This document shows, piece by piece, positions 8,901 to 16,706 of a DNA stretch of 64,000 nucleotides; within the stretch, counting starts at the first letter, position 1, and each line of letters begins with the position of its first letter. The position numbers were made by a program, and so were the translations under genes. The notes beneath the pieces were generated by a model that ran no database searches, had not been told where the DNA came from, and worked only from the letters and a program-made list of their open reading frames with translations. The stretch comes from Diplocloster hominis (GTDB lineage Bacteria > Bacillota > Clostridia > Lachnospirales > Lachnospiraceae): assembly GCF_032380655.1 (NCBI RefSeq), contig NZ_JAWDIY010000026.1, forward strand, positions 1-64,000, in the 5' to 3' direction.

Positions 8901-9173
8901 AGCCCGGTGATCAAGGTGTCGAAGGCAACCAAGTTCCAGATCACGGAGACAGTTCCGCAGGAGTATGAAAAGAGCAGCACCTACCTGGTTGTCAAGGACG
9001 CCAAGACCAACCGGGAAGTGACGGGCAGGATCAGCGGCGACGGCAGTTATGTAACGGTGCAGCCGGGGGATGACCTGATCGTGGAAGTCCACAACAGTTT
9101 TGAACACACCGGGTATTTCCACAATACGGACAGCGTATTTAACCTATTCAAAGCATACAGAGGTAAAAGTTAA
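5913..9173 (+). CDS. Secreted von Willebrand A-domain surface protein
   Basis: 1086 aa. Residues 1-30 are a Sec signal peptide. Next comes a Pro/Glu-rich stalk with five 12-residue repeats of the type PAGTPEVPETEK, then a beta-rich segment and an Asn/Pro/Glu stretch (PENPENAGNPEN). The VWA domain begins near residue 575 with an intact MIDAS motif (LDRSGSM) and runs to about 790; the later T and D residues of the metal site (SGTNYQSG, FVTDGQP) are present. The C-terminal part resembles a Cna-B type beta domain (about 950-1070). No LPXTG motif or C-terminal membrane segment is visible, so it must be held by partners, perhaps the TasA-like proteins that follow. Probable adhesive or tip-like component. 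Confidence 0.85.
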   Translation: MKDKRFLTVVAIILCLTLILGNGFPSLASDDKGEGTAPASLPAVTDTPEPAGTPEVPETEKPAGTPEVPETEKPAGTPEVPETEKPAGTPEAPEAEKAAGTPEMSETAETEAPEPSQSPAAAGETDTGDEASAAPSPTPSLPPAGLDEQADIPAAGEAKEDLQGFEADYTDEDVSIEVTALPGVLPKDAVLKVVPIIWQEIPEETEADERSRLEEINSKYDLTLSKLEESVADQEDTIIVGFKAYDISFYTIDGETGEESKVEPEGDVSVKMNFSTPIVPEEGAESGDAEDPDNPENPENAGNPENPANQIAPFALYENEVLPEIRPAVKHLKEDENADGGVSIVDITEQSAVGVEDGGAITDVAFVSDSFSVFAAALLASGVQPAAAGYKNFSNLKFYNYKDINNSKREEIDEYYDNSTPSLRFLQGQTLSNLEEIANALVNDGNTAFGDGLIGPYGELKAVTTKNGTRVQQLRYVRTGGSYKFQYSTNGSTWSSLSASDSDGRLYFYFQLPDRIDTGSGDERPLPGYEPVEHNKRIDYLGDGNPNPDTRLADEDSYRLYLDILGIPKQEAEPVDVVLLLDRSGSMENNKMDDGRSRLKHLQDAAKAAVNTFMTEGRNNPNRMSIITFSNTAKEYVSFTETSLQNKDTLCQIIDGEYRGKNIWENKSGTNYQSGLREAKRVIDEDQSGRKKYVIFVTDGQPTFYYGPDGTTIHGPGNDWDDQTKYWSKYAAAQITGISGFYSVGIGDSGYKTYLTELANLVGANERMYLSGNNTTQLEETFSAIVSSITKQISHVSITDTLSGYVDFVKTTGNRPQATRESIGLVVTKQGPEDPRPETLDPDLYRIEINAKTINLYFDEDYFLESGTRYTMSFNVKLTQLAYETPLKDTGDPDTDYDLINPVSSGRLGLYSNTTAQIHYRETIRTDQGYTYQYMTEDYQRPVVAADEGKFRVQKYIDNYREDLADDEFMIQILGPAENPVRMGAVLQAVNGKGTASPVIKVSKATKFQITETVPQEYEKSSTYLVVKDAKTNREVTGRISGDGSYVTVQPGDDLIVEVHNSFEHTGYFHNTDSVFNLFKAYRGKS
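6060..6239 (+). repeat. 36-bp coding tandem repeat in the VWA gene
   Basis: Five units start at 6060, 6096, 6132, 6168 and 6204; the first four are nearly identical and the fifth is degenerate. They encode the Pro/Glu/Thr-rich stalk repeat PAGTPEVPETEK. Copy number is likely to vary between strains. Confidence 0.9.
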
Positions 9174-9199
9174 AGGATTGGAAGGAGGAACTGTGGAAA

Positions 9200-9877
9200 A
9201 TGAAGTACATACCAAAACGTAATTTCAGATACCGGGTATTCCTTCCGCTGCTGGCCCTGATGGCTTTGCTGGGGATCGGCGGTACCTATGCGTGGAAGCA
9301 GTGGAACCTGTCCGTGGTGAATGAGCTGAAGTCGCATACGACGGAGACTGAAATTACAGAGAAATTTGACCAGGGTTCGTATACAGAAGCGACCAAGACA
9401 AAAGAAGTGAGTTTTAAAAACACAGGAAGTTCCTCTGCTTTTCTGAGAATGAGTTATGAGGAGTATTGGACAAAACAGGATGGAACAGATGAGATCTATC
9501 TGTCGAACACGGTGAACAACAAGGATGTAGCAGTCAAAAACTGGGCCGGCGGTTTTACGCCGGGAAGCACAGGCAGGGACTGGTGGTACGGAGGAGACGG
9601 TTGGTATTACTACACGAAGGTACTGGCTTCCCAGGGATCGACTTCGAAGGTGCTTACCAGTGTCACTTTCCCGGATTACCTGAATCCCGCCTATACGGAT
9701 TACAAGGGCGCTGATTACACGCTGTATTTCAAGTCGGAGGTGGTGCAGGCCAGTGACGGACCCGGTACTCTCAACAGCGCAGAGGTGAATGCGGATGCCA
9801 CAAGCACACTGTTTGGTATGAAGGCAACGGTAGACGGTCAGGGGAATGTGACCTGGTCGAAGCCGGACACGAATTAG
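9200..9877 (+). CDS. TasA/camelysin-like secreted protein (paralogue 1)
   Basis: 225 aa. A hydrophobic signal segment (about residues 10-32) ends in GIGGTYAWKQW, a divergent form of the SipW-type signal (usually GGTLAYF). The mature part shares with its neighbours a central signature DGWYYY...ST..L.SVTF (about 130-160) and a C-terminal strand ending VVQAS (about 185-190). These are hallmarks of TasA/camelysin fibre proteins. It begins 26 bp after the VWA stop with a GGAGG site. The unusual AWKQW in place of AYF raises the possibility that cleavage differs from the other paralogues. Confidence 0.75.
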   Translation: MKYIPKRNFRYRVFLPLLALMALLGIGGTYAWKQWNLSVVNELKSHTTETEITEKFDQGSYTEATKTKEVSFKNTGSSSAFLRMSYEEYWTKQDGTDEIYLSNTVNNKDVAVKNWAGGFTPGSTGRDWWYGGDGWYYYTKVLASQGSTSKVLTSVTFPDYLNPAYTDYKGADYTLYFKSEVVQASDGPGTLNSAEVNADATSTLFGMKATVDGQGNVTWSKPDTN

Positions 9878-9889
9878 GAGGAGTGGGAA

Positions 9890-10516
9890 ATGAAAGATAA
9901 GTTAAACGGGCTCCCCAGGAAAACCAAATTCAGAGTTCTGCTTCTGGTCGGATTAGCCTTAGTACTCGTGGCCGGAAGTACGGTCACCTACTTTGCCAAC
10001 AGCAATTCGCTGCCAAATCCATTCAACACCAATAAGGCGGAGGTTTTGGTGATGGAACAGTTTGATCCGTCCGACAAATGGGTACCCGGTGAAGAGAAAA
10101 AGAAGGAAGTCTGGTTTGAGAACGACGGAGAGCAGGATATGCTGCTTCGGTTTCAGCCGCAGATCAGCTGGAAGGACCTGGAGGGCGGTGACCTGCCGGC
10201 ACAGATCCCGGACGACGCGGTGACATTGAATTACAGCCAGACGATGCCGGGCGGGAACAACACCCAGTGGATATTGATCGACGGCTGGTATTATTACAAC
10301 AAAGTATTCCATGCGGGAGAGTCCACCGAACAGGTCTTAAAATCCGTAACGTTCAGCAAAACACTGACCAACGACGGACACGACGGTACAGATTACTCCA
10401 ATGTACAGTGTGATGTAACCATAAAAGGGGAGACCGTACAGGCCGACGCGGATGCGGCATGGACCGTATGGGGGCGGAAAGCTGTGATCAGCGCAGAAGA
10501 CGTCCGATGGAATTAA
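9890..10516 (+). CDS. TasA/camelysin-like secreted protein (paralogue 2)
   Basis: 208 aa. SipW-type signal (about residues 15-40) ending AGSTVTYFANS. The mature chain carries W.PGEEKKKEVWFEN near residue 60, the shared DGWYYYNKVF and STEQVLKSVTFSK block (about 125-155) and the C-terminal ETVQAD strand followed by a terminal Trp (WTVWG). It starts 12 bp after paralogue 1, so the two are co-translated. A gap of 97 bp with no visible terminator separates it from paralogue 3. Confidence 0.8.
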   Translation: MKDKLNGLPRKTKFRVLLLVGLALVLVAGSTVTYFANSNSLPNPFNTNKAEVLVMEQFDPSDKWVPGEEKKKEVWFENDGEQDMLLRFQPQISWKDLEGGDLPAQIPDDAVTLNYSQTMPGGNNTQWILIDGWYYYNKVFHAGESTEQVLKSVTFSKTLTNDGHDGTDYSNVQCDVTIKGETVQADADAAWTVWGRKAVISAEDVRWN

Positions 10517-10613
10517 ATACCATGGGATACAAACCGGTATTGCAGGCAGAAGTTAGAAAAGGGTATCATGAAAAATTCATTTATTTATAAATAGAAAACC
10601 AGGAGGAAGAAAA

Positions 10614-11459
10614 ATGAAAAACAAAAAAATGGCAGCTGGTATCGTAGGTCTGGCAATCGTAGCTTTGGTAGGAGGATCTCTGGCTTATTTCAATCAGACG
10701 ATGACCGCATCCAACAGCTTCAGCACAAAACAATATGGTTCCACCCTGACCGAGGATTTCACACCGGAAGAAGGAAAAGACTGGGAACCTGGTGTAGAGG
10801 TAAATAAGGACGTGGAAGTCATCAATACCGGAGATATGCCGGTGGTGGTACGTGTGAAGCTGGAAGAAAAATGGACCAGAGCCGGTGAGGATGCCGCCTA
10901 TAAGACCAACAATGCCGCAGTAACCACGGAAGCAGTATCCCAGGCAGACCCTGAGGATGGCCTTACTCCCGCAGAAGACGGTACGGTTGTAGCGAAGAAC
11001 CTGATCACCACTGGATGGACCAAGGCGGACGACGGCTGGTACTACTATAACACGCAGTTAGAAGCAGAAGCCAGCACTCAGAAATTCCTGGATTCCGTAA
11101 CCCTTGCGGCAGATACCGATATGGGTAAATATACGGTAACAAAATATTACACCGAACTGGAAGATATCCAGGCAGCAGAGGCAGCCGGAGTTACCGGTGA
11201 TGCAGCGACCGGATGGAAAGAATACACAGATCCGATGCCAATGACCGCGTTACATAATAAGACCGTGACCGCGGCTGATCCGGATGCAGCAGGATACAGC
11301 GGCTCCAACTACAGCCTGACCATTACCGCACAGACCTGCCAGGCCACCGACAAGGCAGTGAACGCATTCTTTGGAAAAGACGCAGATGGTGTTACACCGG
11401 TAACCATCCCCGCAGACGTACTGGCCGGCTGGAATCTCCAGGCAGAGGATATCCAGTAA
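10614..11459 (+). CDS. TasA/camelysin-like secreted protein (paralogue 3)
   Basis: 281 aa. Classic SipW-type signal: basic start, hydrophobic core and GGSLAYFNQ (about residues 21-29). The mature domain has DWEPGVEVNKDVEVINTGD (about 58-76), a DGWYYYNTQLEAEAST block with FLDSVTL, and QTCQATDKAVNAFFG near the end. The W-x-PG, NTG and QA elements are those of the TasA/camelysin family. A strong GGAGG site precedes the ATG. Closest in layout to paralogue 4, with which it forms the two largest insert-containing members. Confidence 0.85.
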   Translation: MKNKKMAAGIVGLAIVALVGGSLAYFNQTMTASNSFSTKQYGSTLTEDFTPEEGKDWEPGVEVNKDVEVINTGDMPVVVRVKLEEKWTRAGEDAAYKTNNAAVTTEAVSQADPEDGLTPAEDGTVVAKNLITTGWTKADDGWYYYNTQLEAEASTQKFLDSVTLAADTDMGKYTVTKYYTELEDIQAAEAAGVTGDAATGWKEYTDPMPMTALHNKTVTAADPDAAGYSGSNYSLTITAQTCQATDKAVNAFFGKDADGVTPVTIPADVLAGWNLQAEDIQ

Positions 11460-11556
11460 CATTAAGTAGATACTTTTTATCACAAGTAAACAAGAAAACA
11501 TGCGGCGGTGTATGTCCGAAAAGCATACACCGGATGGAAAAGAAAGGGGATTTCAC

Positions 11557-12432
11557 ATGAAAAAGAATAAAAAAGTGCTGGTACTCAGCGGACTGTTAGT
11601 TCTGGCAATGATAGCCGGTGTATTGGCTTACTTCAATAAGACCACCACCATCAACAACCCGTTCTCCACCAAGTCTTACGGAGGAGAGACAGTCGAGAAA
11701 TTCAACCCCGGCGAAGGCGAGGACTGGGAGCCCGGAGCGACGGTTGAAAAGTTAGTAACCGCCTCAAACACAGGCGACTATCCGCTGTATGTGAGAGTGA
11801 AATTTGATGAGACCTGGACCAGAAAAGACGAAAGCACGGCCTTCATCGATATCAAAGCAAATGACGCGGCCAGCGAGCCTTTAGTTAACGCGAAGAAAAT
11901 CCTGAATGTATTCCAGACCAACAACGCCGACGGTGTTGCTAATGTAACCGTTGATGATACTGTAGTGGCAAAGAATCTGGTAAATATAGGCGGAGCCGAT
12001 GCCAAATGGGTTGACGGCGGTGACGGATATTTCTACTACTACAAACCTCTGGAGCCTGACAACAGCACGGAAGCGCTTCTGGAATCCGTAACGTTTGCAC
12101 AGGACGCAGATATGGGACTCTATGGTTCAGTGATCACTTATGCGCTTTGCGCGGACCCCGATAAGAAGCTGACTACACCTCCTGCAGACGCCGTATGGAA
12201 ATCCGAGGCAGAACTGCTGGCTGGTTCCGGCGCGGCTACTGTAGCTGATTTCATGAAATTAGAACAGAATAAGGGTATGGCTCTGTTTACCAAGAACACC
12301 TCCGCCCTGGAAGCAGGACTGTCCGGATATGCGGATGCCAACTATTTACTGACCATCACCACTGACTTCGTACAGACTTCAGCAGATGCACTGGCGGCTG
12401 CAGGCTGGACACTTCCGGCTGGAGTACAGTAA
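11557..12432 (+). CDS. TasA/camelysin-like secreted protein (paralogue 4)
   Basis: 291 aa when started at 11557, where the ATG follows AAAGGGGATTTCAC; an ATG at 11500 would add 19 residues that break the signal peptide. The signal ends AGVLAYFNK. DWEPGATVEKLVTASNTGD, DGYFYYYKPLEPDNSTEALLESVTF and the terminal VQTSADALAAAGW follow the family pattern. It lies directly before the first signal peptidase gene (30 bp), which argues that it is one of that enzyme's substrates. Confidence 0.85.
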   Translation: MKKNKKVLVLSGLLVLAMIAGVLAYFNKTTTINNPFSTKSYGGETVEKFNPGEGEDWEPGATVEKLVTASNTGDYPLYVRVKFDETWTRKDESTAFIDIKANDAASEPLVNAKKILNVFQTNNADGVANVTVDDTVVAKNLVNIGGADAKWVDGGDGYFYYYKPLEPDNSTEALLESVTFAQDADMGLYGSVITYALCADPDKKLTTPPADAVWKSEAELLAGSGAATVADFMKLEQNKGMALFTKNTSALEAGLSGYADANYLLTITTDFVQTSADALAAAGWTLPAGVQ

Positions 12433-12462
12433 GCCGGTAAACTATTGTAAAGGCTGGAAATT

Positions 12463-12984
12463 ATGAGACTATTAAAACATATATTCAGCGTCCTTTCCTG
12501 GATTGTATTCGCGGTAATCATCGCTTATGTATTGATCGCCGCTCCCATGGTGGCGGGGTATAAGCCCGTAGTCGTATTAAGCGGAAGTATGGAGCCGAGC
12601 TACCATGTAGGCAGCGTGATCTACTACAAGAGCACCCCCTTTGAACAGATCCGGGAGGGGGACGCGATTACGTTCAAAGCAGGGGAAGACGCGCTGGTGA
12701 CCCACCGGGTGACGACCAAGAATGAGATCAGCAGGACCTTTGTCACAAAGGGAGACGCGAATCCTACCGAGGACGCAAATCCGGTGGATGCCGCCAATGT
12801 GATAGGAAGAGCATCAGAGCTATCGATTCCCTATGCAGGATATTTTATATCCTACGGGAAACAGCTGCCGGTAATCATCGCTATGGCGGCGGTTATCATA
12901 ATCAGTATCATATTAGACAGTCTTTATCCCAAGAAAAAGAGGGAGACAGAAAGGACTGAACAAGAGAATGAAGAGAAACAGTAA
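12463..12984 (+). CDS. sipW: SipW-type signal peptidase I (first copy)
   Basis: 173 aa, family S26 of the ER/archaeal type. The N-terminal membrane anchor (about residues 8-32) is followed by the catalytic serine in LSGSMEPSYHVGS (Ser about 42) and by THRV (about 84-87), which supplies a histidine where ordinary bacterial leader peptidases have lysine. TKGDAN gives the conserved aspartate. A second membrane segment lies near the C-terminus (about 130-150), then a charged tail. SipW enzymes process TasA-type precursors in Bacillus; flanking TasA-like genes on both sides support that role here. Its last 17 bases overlap the next gene. Confidence 0.92.
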   Translation: MRLLKHIFSVLSWIVFAVIIAYVLIAAPMVAGYKPVVVLSGSMEPSYHVGSVIYYKSTPFEQIREGDAITFKAGEDALVTHRVTTKNEISRTFVTKGDANPTEDANPVDAANVIGRASELSIPYAGYFISYGKQLPVIIAMAAVIIISIILDSLYPKKKRETERTEQENEEKQ

Positions 12985-13813
12985 AGGAAAACTGATTTCC
13001 CTGATTGCTGTGGTATGTGTTTTCTTGATTGGAGGAACGATCGCATATTTCAGCGACCAGGAAACCAAAGAGAATACGCTGGCCATGGGCAAATTCAATT
13101 CCGATCTGCACGAGGAGTTCGATCCGCCCTCTGACTGGAAGCCCGGAGTAGAAGTCGAGAAGAAGGTAAGGGTTGATAATACCGGAACCGTCGATCTGGT
13201 CGCTGCAGCCCGGTTTGATGAGAGCTGTGTCAGAAGGGAAGACGTGTATCTGCAAAGATACAACAACGAGACCAAAGAGCTTGAGGATATCTTAGCGGCA
13301 AAAGCCGGTGAGGAACTTCCGGTGATCTTCGATATCCAAGAGCAGAATGGGCAGATCGTGTCTTACCAGGAAGTGGCTGTCAAGAAATTTGGAGCTGATG
13401 TGACAGAGTATATCGAAGGAACCGATCCTTCGGCGTATGAAGGCAAATGGGTATATACTTACGATGTGAGGAATGGTGTCTATTATTTCCTGTATATGGG
13501 GATCGTGGAAGCGGGCAAATCATCGCCGCAGCTGCTTGAGAGTGTTACCATGAACAGCAGCCTTACAAATGTTGTGTCGAATACCGAGCAGGCCTACTGG
13601 TATGACGAGGAAACCGGTGAGAATAAACAGTCATTTACGTATCAGACTTCCGAATACGGATATGATGCCGTGAATTATAAGCTGGATATCACTGCGAAAA
13701 CTCTCCAGGCCAGTGAAAAAGCGATCCAGAGCGAATGGTCAACCGATACCGGGATCATACCGGATAATTTTAAGGAGCTGCTGGCATACCTGGGAAGCAT
13801 GTGCGGTAAGTAG
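12968..13813 (+). CDS. TasA/camelysin-like secreted protein (paralogue 5)
   Basis: 281 aa. The ATG lies inside the end of the signal peptidase gene (17-bp overlap), with AGAATGAAGAG as a weak ribosome site, so translation is probably coupled. The signal ends GGTIAYFSD, an almost perfect SipW-type motif. DWKPGVEVEKKVRVDNTGT, the NGVYYFLYMGIVEAGKSS block with LLESVTM, and ITAKTLQASEKAIQSEW complete the family pattern. Unlike paralogues 1-4 it has a Cys in the mature part (DESCVRRED), which might make a disulfide or be fortuitous. Confidence 0.85.
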   Translation: MKRNSKGKLISLIAVVCVFLIGGTIAYFSDQETKENTLAMGKFNSDLHEEFDPPSDWKPGVEVEKKVRVDNTGTVDLVAAARFDESCVRREDVYLQRYNNETKELEDILAAKAGEELPVIFDIQEQNGQIVSYQEVAVKKFGADVTEYIEGTDPSAYEGKWVYTYDVRNGVYYFLYMGIVEAGKSSPQLLESVTMNSSLTNVVSNTEQAYWYDEETGENKQSFTYQTSEYGYDAVNYKLDITAKTLQASEKAIQSEWSTDTGIIPDNFKELLAYLGSMCGK

Positions 13814-13857
13814 CAGCCGGTGGGATCTCTGGCAGAGAAGATAAAGGAGAAAACCTG

Positions 13858-14529
13858 ATGAAAAAGAAAAAGAATTTGATAAAAATCATCAGTATCATGG
13901 CATTGCTTGCTGTGGTGATCGGGATAGGCGCTACACTGGCTTATTTTACCGATTATGATTTCGCTTCCAATATTATCGGTACCGGCCATGTGGACATCAT
14001 CCTGACTGAGGACATGGAAGACCCTGAGAATCCGGAGGGACCGGTGATTCCCTATGTGGATCCTGTGAACCTGGAGCCGGGCGCCATGATATCCAAAATG
14101 CCGAAAATAACGGTTGCAGAGGATTCCCTGGACAGCTATGTGCGTGCGGTAGTCACGATCACGAATCCGGAAGCTGCCGTTCCTCCTGTAACGATAGAGA
14201 ATATCGATATCGATGAAAATTGGGTTACCGTTGCGGATCAGCAGGAAAGCGGCAAGTGGTACTGCTATTATATCGGAGGAGAGGACGAGGGCGTCTTAAA
14301 GGCTGGAGACTCCGTATATGTATTTAACCAGATTGAATTGCCCGGAGCATGGGAACTGGAAATGAATGACCAGAAAATTCTGGTGGATGTCGTTGCGCAG
14401 GCTGTTCAGGCGGAGGGGTTCACCCCTACCTACCAAAGGGATGCGGACGGCAGAATAACCTCCTGCGCGTGGTTAAACGCGGATGGAGAAGAAGTGGAAG
14501 CGGAAGTTTATGCAGGCACGAACAAATAA
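13858..14529 (+). CDS. TasA-like secreted protein (paralogue 6)
   Basis: 223 aa. SipW-type signal ending GATLAYFTD, the form seen in classical TasA. The mature sequence has VNLEPGAMISKMPKITV and SYVRAVVTIT, i.e. the TasA beta-sandwich start, then a strand ending VVAQAVQAEGF. It is the member closest to bona fide TasA and lacks the DGWYYY-ST insert in its simple form (GKWYCYYIGG instead). The gene for the second signal peptidase starts within its 3' end, linking its translation to that enzyme. Confidence 0.85.
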   Translation: MKKKKNLIKIISIMALLAVVIGIGATLAYFTDYDFASNIIGTGHVDIILTEDMEDPENPEGPVIPYVDPVNLEPGAMISKMPKITVAEDSLDSYVRAVVTITNPEAAVPPVTIENIDIDENWVTVADQQESGKWYCYYIGGEDEGVLKAGDSVYVFNQIELPGAWELEMNDQKILVDVVAQAVQAEGFTPTYQRDADGRITSCAWLNADGEEVEAEVYAGTNK

Positions 14530-15043
14530 GCGGACGGAAAAAAGGATGCTGCCGGGGATTTTGAACGGGATAGGAATTGTGCTGATGTTGGGTATCATCC
14601 TGATTTCCCTGCCGCTGGTGCTGCCGAAGGTGTTCGGATACCAGATCTACGGTATTCTGACAGATAGTATGGAACCTGAGTATTCCGTAGGGGAGGCGGT
14701 TTTTGTAAAACCGGTGACCCCGCAGGAAATCAAGGCGGGAGATGCGATTACTTTTCGGCTGGGTACGGACAGTGATCTGACTGCGACCCACCGGGTAGTC
14801 CGGATTGAAGAAGAGAAGCAACAGTTTATTACAAAAGGGGATGCCAATGAGTCGGAAGACACCACACCGGTCAGTTACAGCCGTGTAGTTGGAAAAGTAG
14901 TATTCGGCATTCCGCTGCTGGGTAGATTATCGTTCTATCTGCATTCCTATACAGGGGTCGTAATCTGTATCGCGGCATTCGCGGCGGTGCTGGCCCTATG
15001 GGTGGCTGCAGAGAAGTTGAAGTCAAAGGAGAGTGCAAAGTGA
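14510..15043 (+). CDS. sipW: SipW-type signal peptidase I (second copy)
   Basis: 177 aa from the ATG at 14510, which follows GGAAGCGGAAG; an ATG at 14483 would add nine residues but has no ribosome site. Catalytic serine in LTDSMEPEYSVGEAVF, histidine in ATHRVV and aspartate in TKGDANESED are all present, so it is an active-looking Ser/His enzyme of the same class as the copy at 12463. Membrane segments lie near residues 20-45 and 140-160. The two copies are clearly diverged, not a recent duplication, which suggests separate substrate sets. Its stop overlaps the next start (GTGA). Confidence 0.92.
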   Translation: MQARTNKRTEKRMLPGILNGIGIVLMLGIILISLPLVLPKVFGYQIYGILTDSMEPEYSVGEAVFVKPVTPQEIKAGDAITFRLGTDSDLTATHRVVRIEEEKQQFITKGDANESEDTTPVSYSRVVGKVVFGIPLLGRLSFYLHSYTGVVICIAAFAAVLALWVAAEKLKSKESAK

Positions 15044-15732
15044 AAAAAAAGTTAATACTCATGGGTGTGGCGGCGGCTCTCGTTACGATAACATTAATCG
15101 GTGGGTCACTGGCCTACTTCCAGGCTACTGGCCATCAGGTGCAGCAGCAGATCAATACGAAAACACTGGAAATCCAGCTGAGTGAAGCAGGGCGGGATGG
15201 GAGTGGCAGGGAGATCTACACCGAGCTGCCGAACGGAACGATCTTCGTGGATAAGATCGCACCCGGTTCAATTATTCCGAAAGAAGTCTGTGTGACCAAC
15301 ACCAAGGATACCGAACTTTATGTCCGTCTCACCATCACGAAATTCTGGGGGAAGGACTCCAACAGTGGAAACGACGCGAATCTGGAGGCCTTTACAAAGG
15401 ACATGAACAAGGACGCCGGCAAGATTATCCTGCAGACGGCCAATACAGCCGGGACGTCAGGAAGCGGCGACTGGATTTTACAAAGGGAAGACAAAGAACA
15501 GCTGGTTCTATATTATACAAAACCTCTGGCACCCGGGCAGAACACATCCATATTCATGAACCAGATCGAGATATCAAGTGATCTCAAAAATGAATATGCA
15601 GATCTGGGAATTGCGCTTAAAATGCAGGCAGACGCCGTGCAGACCTTAAAGGGACAGGATGCGATGATGTCGGAATGGGGTGTGCTTGCTGCCATCGACG
15701 GCGCCGGAAATATTTCAAGCATAGAAGAGTAG
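15040..15732 (+). CDS. TasA-like secreted protein (paralogue 7)
   Basis: 230 aa with a GTG start at 15040 (AAAGGAG upstream; GTGA overlap with the peptidase stop). The signal ends GGSLAYFQA, matching the SipW type. Mature part: IAPGSIIPKEVCVTNTKDTELYVRL (cut into a PG turn, an NT turn and a strand), LVLYYTKPLAPGQNTSIF and a terminal MQADAVQTLKG with Trp (SEWG). The preceding peptidase overlaps it, so it is a natural candidate substrate of the second SipW. Confidence 0.85.
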   Translation: MKKKLILMGVAAALVTITLIGGSLAYFQATGHQVQQQINTKTLEIQLSEAGRDGSGREIYTELPNGTIFVDKIAPGSIIPKEVCVTNTKDTELYVRLTITKFWGKDSNSGNDANLEAFTKDMNKDAGKIILQTANTAGTSGSGDWILQREDKEQLVLYYTKPLAPGQNTSIFMNQIEISSDLKNEYADLGIALKMQADAVQTLKGQDAMMSEWGVLAAIDGAGNISSIEE

Positions 15733-15761
15733 CCGGATACTCGGGAAAGAAGGAGGATATC

Positions 15762-16565
15762 ATGAAAAAAAGAATAATGGCTTTGAGCATGATACTGACA
15801 CTTGTGTTCGGCTTATCAACCGTTGCCTATGCGGATGATACGACTCCCACCGCGATATTTGACGGGAGTGAAGAGATCAAATACAACTATCAGGATACGA
15901 ATAATTTCGGAAATGCGTTCTCCGATATGCTCCCGGGCGAGGAACGGACACAGGAGATCGTGCTGAAGAATACCTCTGATAAAACGGTGGATTTCTTCAT
16001 GCGGACCGAAGTGCTGAAGGCTTTTGAGGATACGGAGCAGCGGTCCAACGCGGCTTACCAGATTACATTGACCGTGACGAAAGGATCAGATACCACGACG
16101 GTCTACGGCGGTGCAGAAGCGGATGGAAGCGTCCGGGTCGGCGGCGATGAACAGGGCCTGAAGAATATGAACGGCAGCCTGAACGACTGGCTGAAGATCG
16201 CCGCCCTGGCGAAGGGTGAGAATGCTGTGATACGCCTGCAGGTATATCTGGATGGGGAATCCCACAGCAATGACTACCAGGCGGCCGATGGAACATTCCA
16301 GTTCGAATTCCGTGCCGGATATGAGGAACCCACAGTGGTCAGGCAGCAGAACCCGGACAAAGTGGTGACGAAGACGGTGGTCACGGACGGCCCGGTCAAC
16401 AGGATCGTCCGTCTGGTCCAGACCGGAGATAACGCGCCGATTTTCCTGTTTCTCATACTGGCGGCGGCAGCGGTTATCGTGCTGATCGTTGTCGTGGTGA
16501 AGAAAAAGAAAAAAGACGGTTCCGACACTGGAGAGGCGGCAAATGAGGATAAAACGGAATCATAA
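15762..16565 (+). CDS. Cell-surface protein anchored by C-terminal membrane segment
   Basis: 267 aa. A normal Sec signal peptide with VAYADD cleavage context (about residues 1-24), a beta-rich ectodomain of about 190 residues, and a C-terminal RLVQTGDN motif followed by a long hydrophobic segment and KKKKKD. This layout mimics sortase substrates, but the motif is LVQTG, not LPXTG; no sortase lies in the window, so it may be anchored simply by the membrane segment. The ectodomain begins with a turn resembling the TasA NTSDKTV motif. Start at the ATG after AGGAGG (15762). As the only membrane-anchored product of the main operon it could be the base or anchor of the fibre. Confidence 0.8.
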   Translation: MKKRIMALSMILTLVFGLSTVAYADDTTPTAIFDGSEEIKYNYQDTNNFGNAFSDMLPGEERTQEIVLKNTSDKTVDFFMRTEVLKAFEDTEQRSNAAYQITLTVTKGSDTTTVYGGAEADGSVRVGGDEQGLKNMNGSLNDWLKIAALAKGENAVIRLQVYLDGESHSNDYQAADGTFQFEFRAGYEEPTVVRQQNPDKVVTKTVVTDGPVNRIVRLVQTGDNAPIFLFLILAAAAVIVLIVVVVKKKKKDGSDTGEAANEDKTES

Positions 16566-16611
16566 TGTCGCTGACCGGGAAAATTTTACAAAAAAATAGC
16601 AGATGAAATAG

Positions 16612-16638
16612 TTGACGAAAGTGTCTGTCTGTTATAGT
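16612..16638 (+). promoter_or_regulatory. Promoter of the MucBP-like surface gene
   Basis: TTGACG (16612-16617) and TATAGT (16633-16638), 15-bp spacer, lie about 70 bp before the start at 16707. It separates the last gene from the main operon. Confidence 0.55.
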
Positions 16639-16706
16639 TAACGTAACGGGACAGAACCGGGCTCTCTAAAAGGTGTCCGCAGTTTGTCGGGAAAGGCGGA
16701 GGAGCA

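Noticed and set aside
15762..16565. Calling the anchored protein a sortase substrate
   Set aside because: The motif is LVQTG and lacks the Pro of LPXTG; no sortase nearby.
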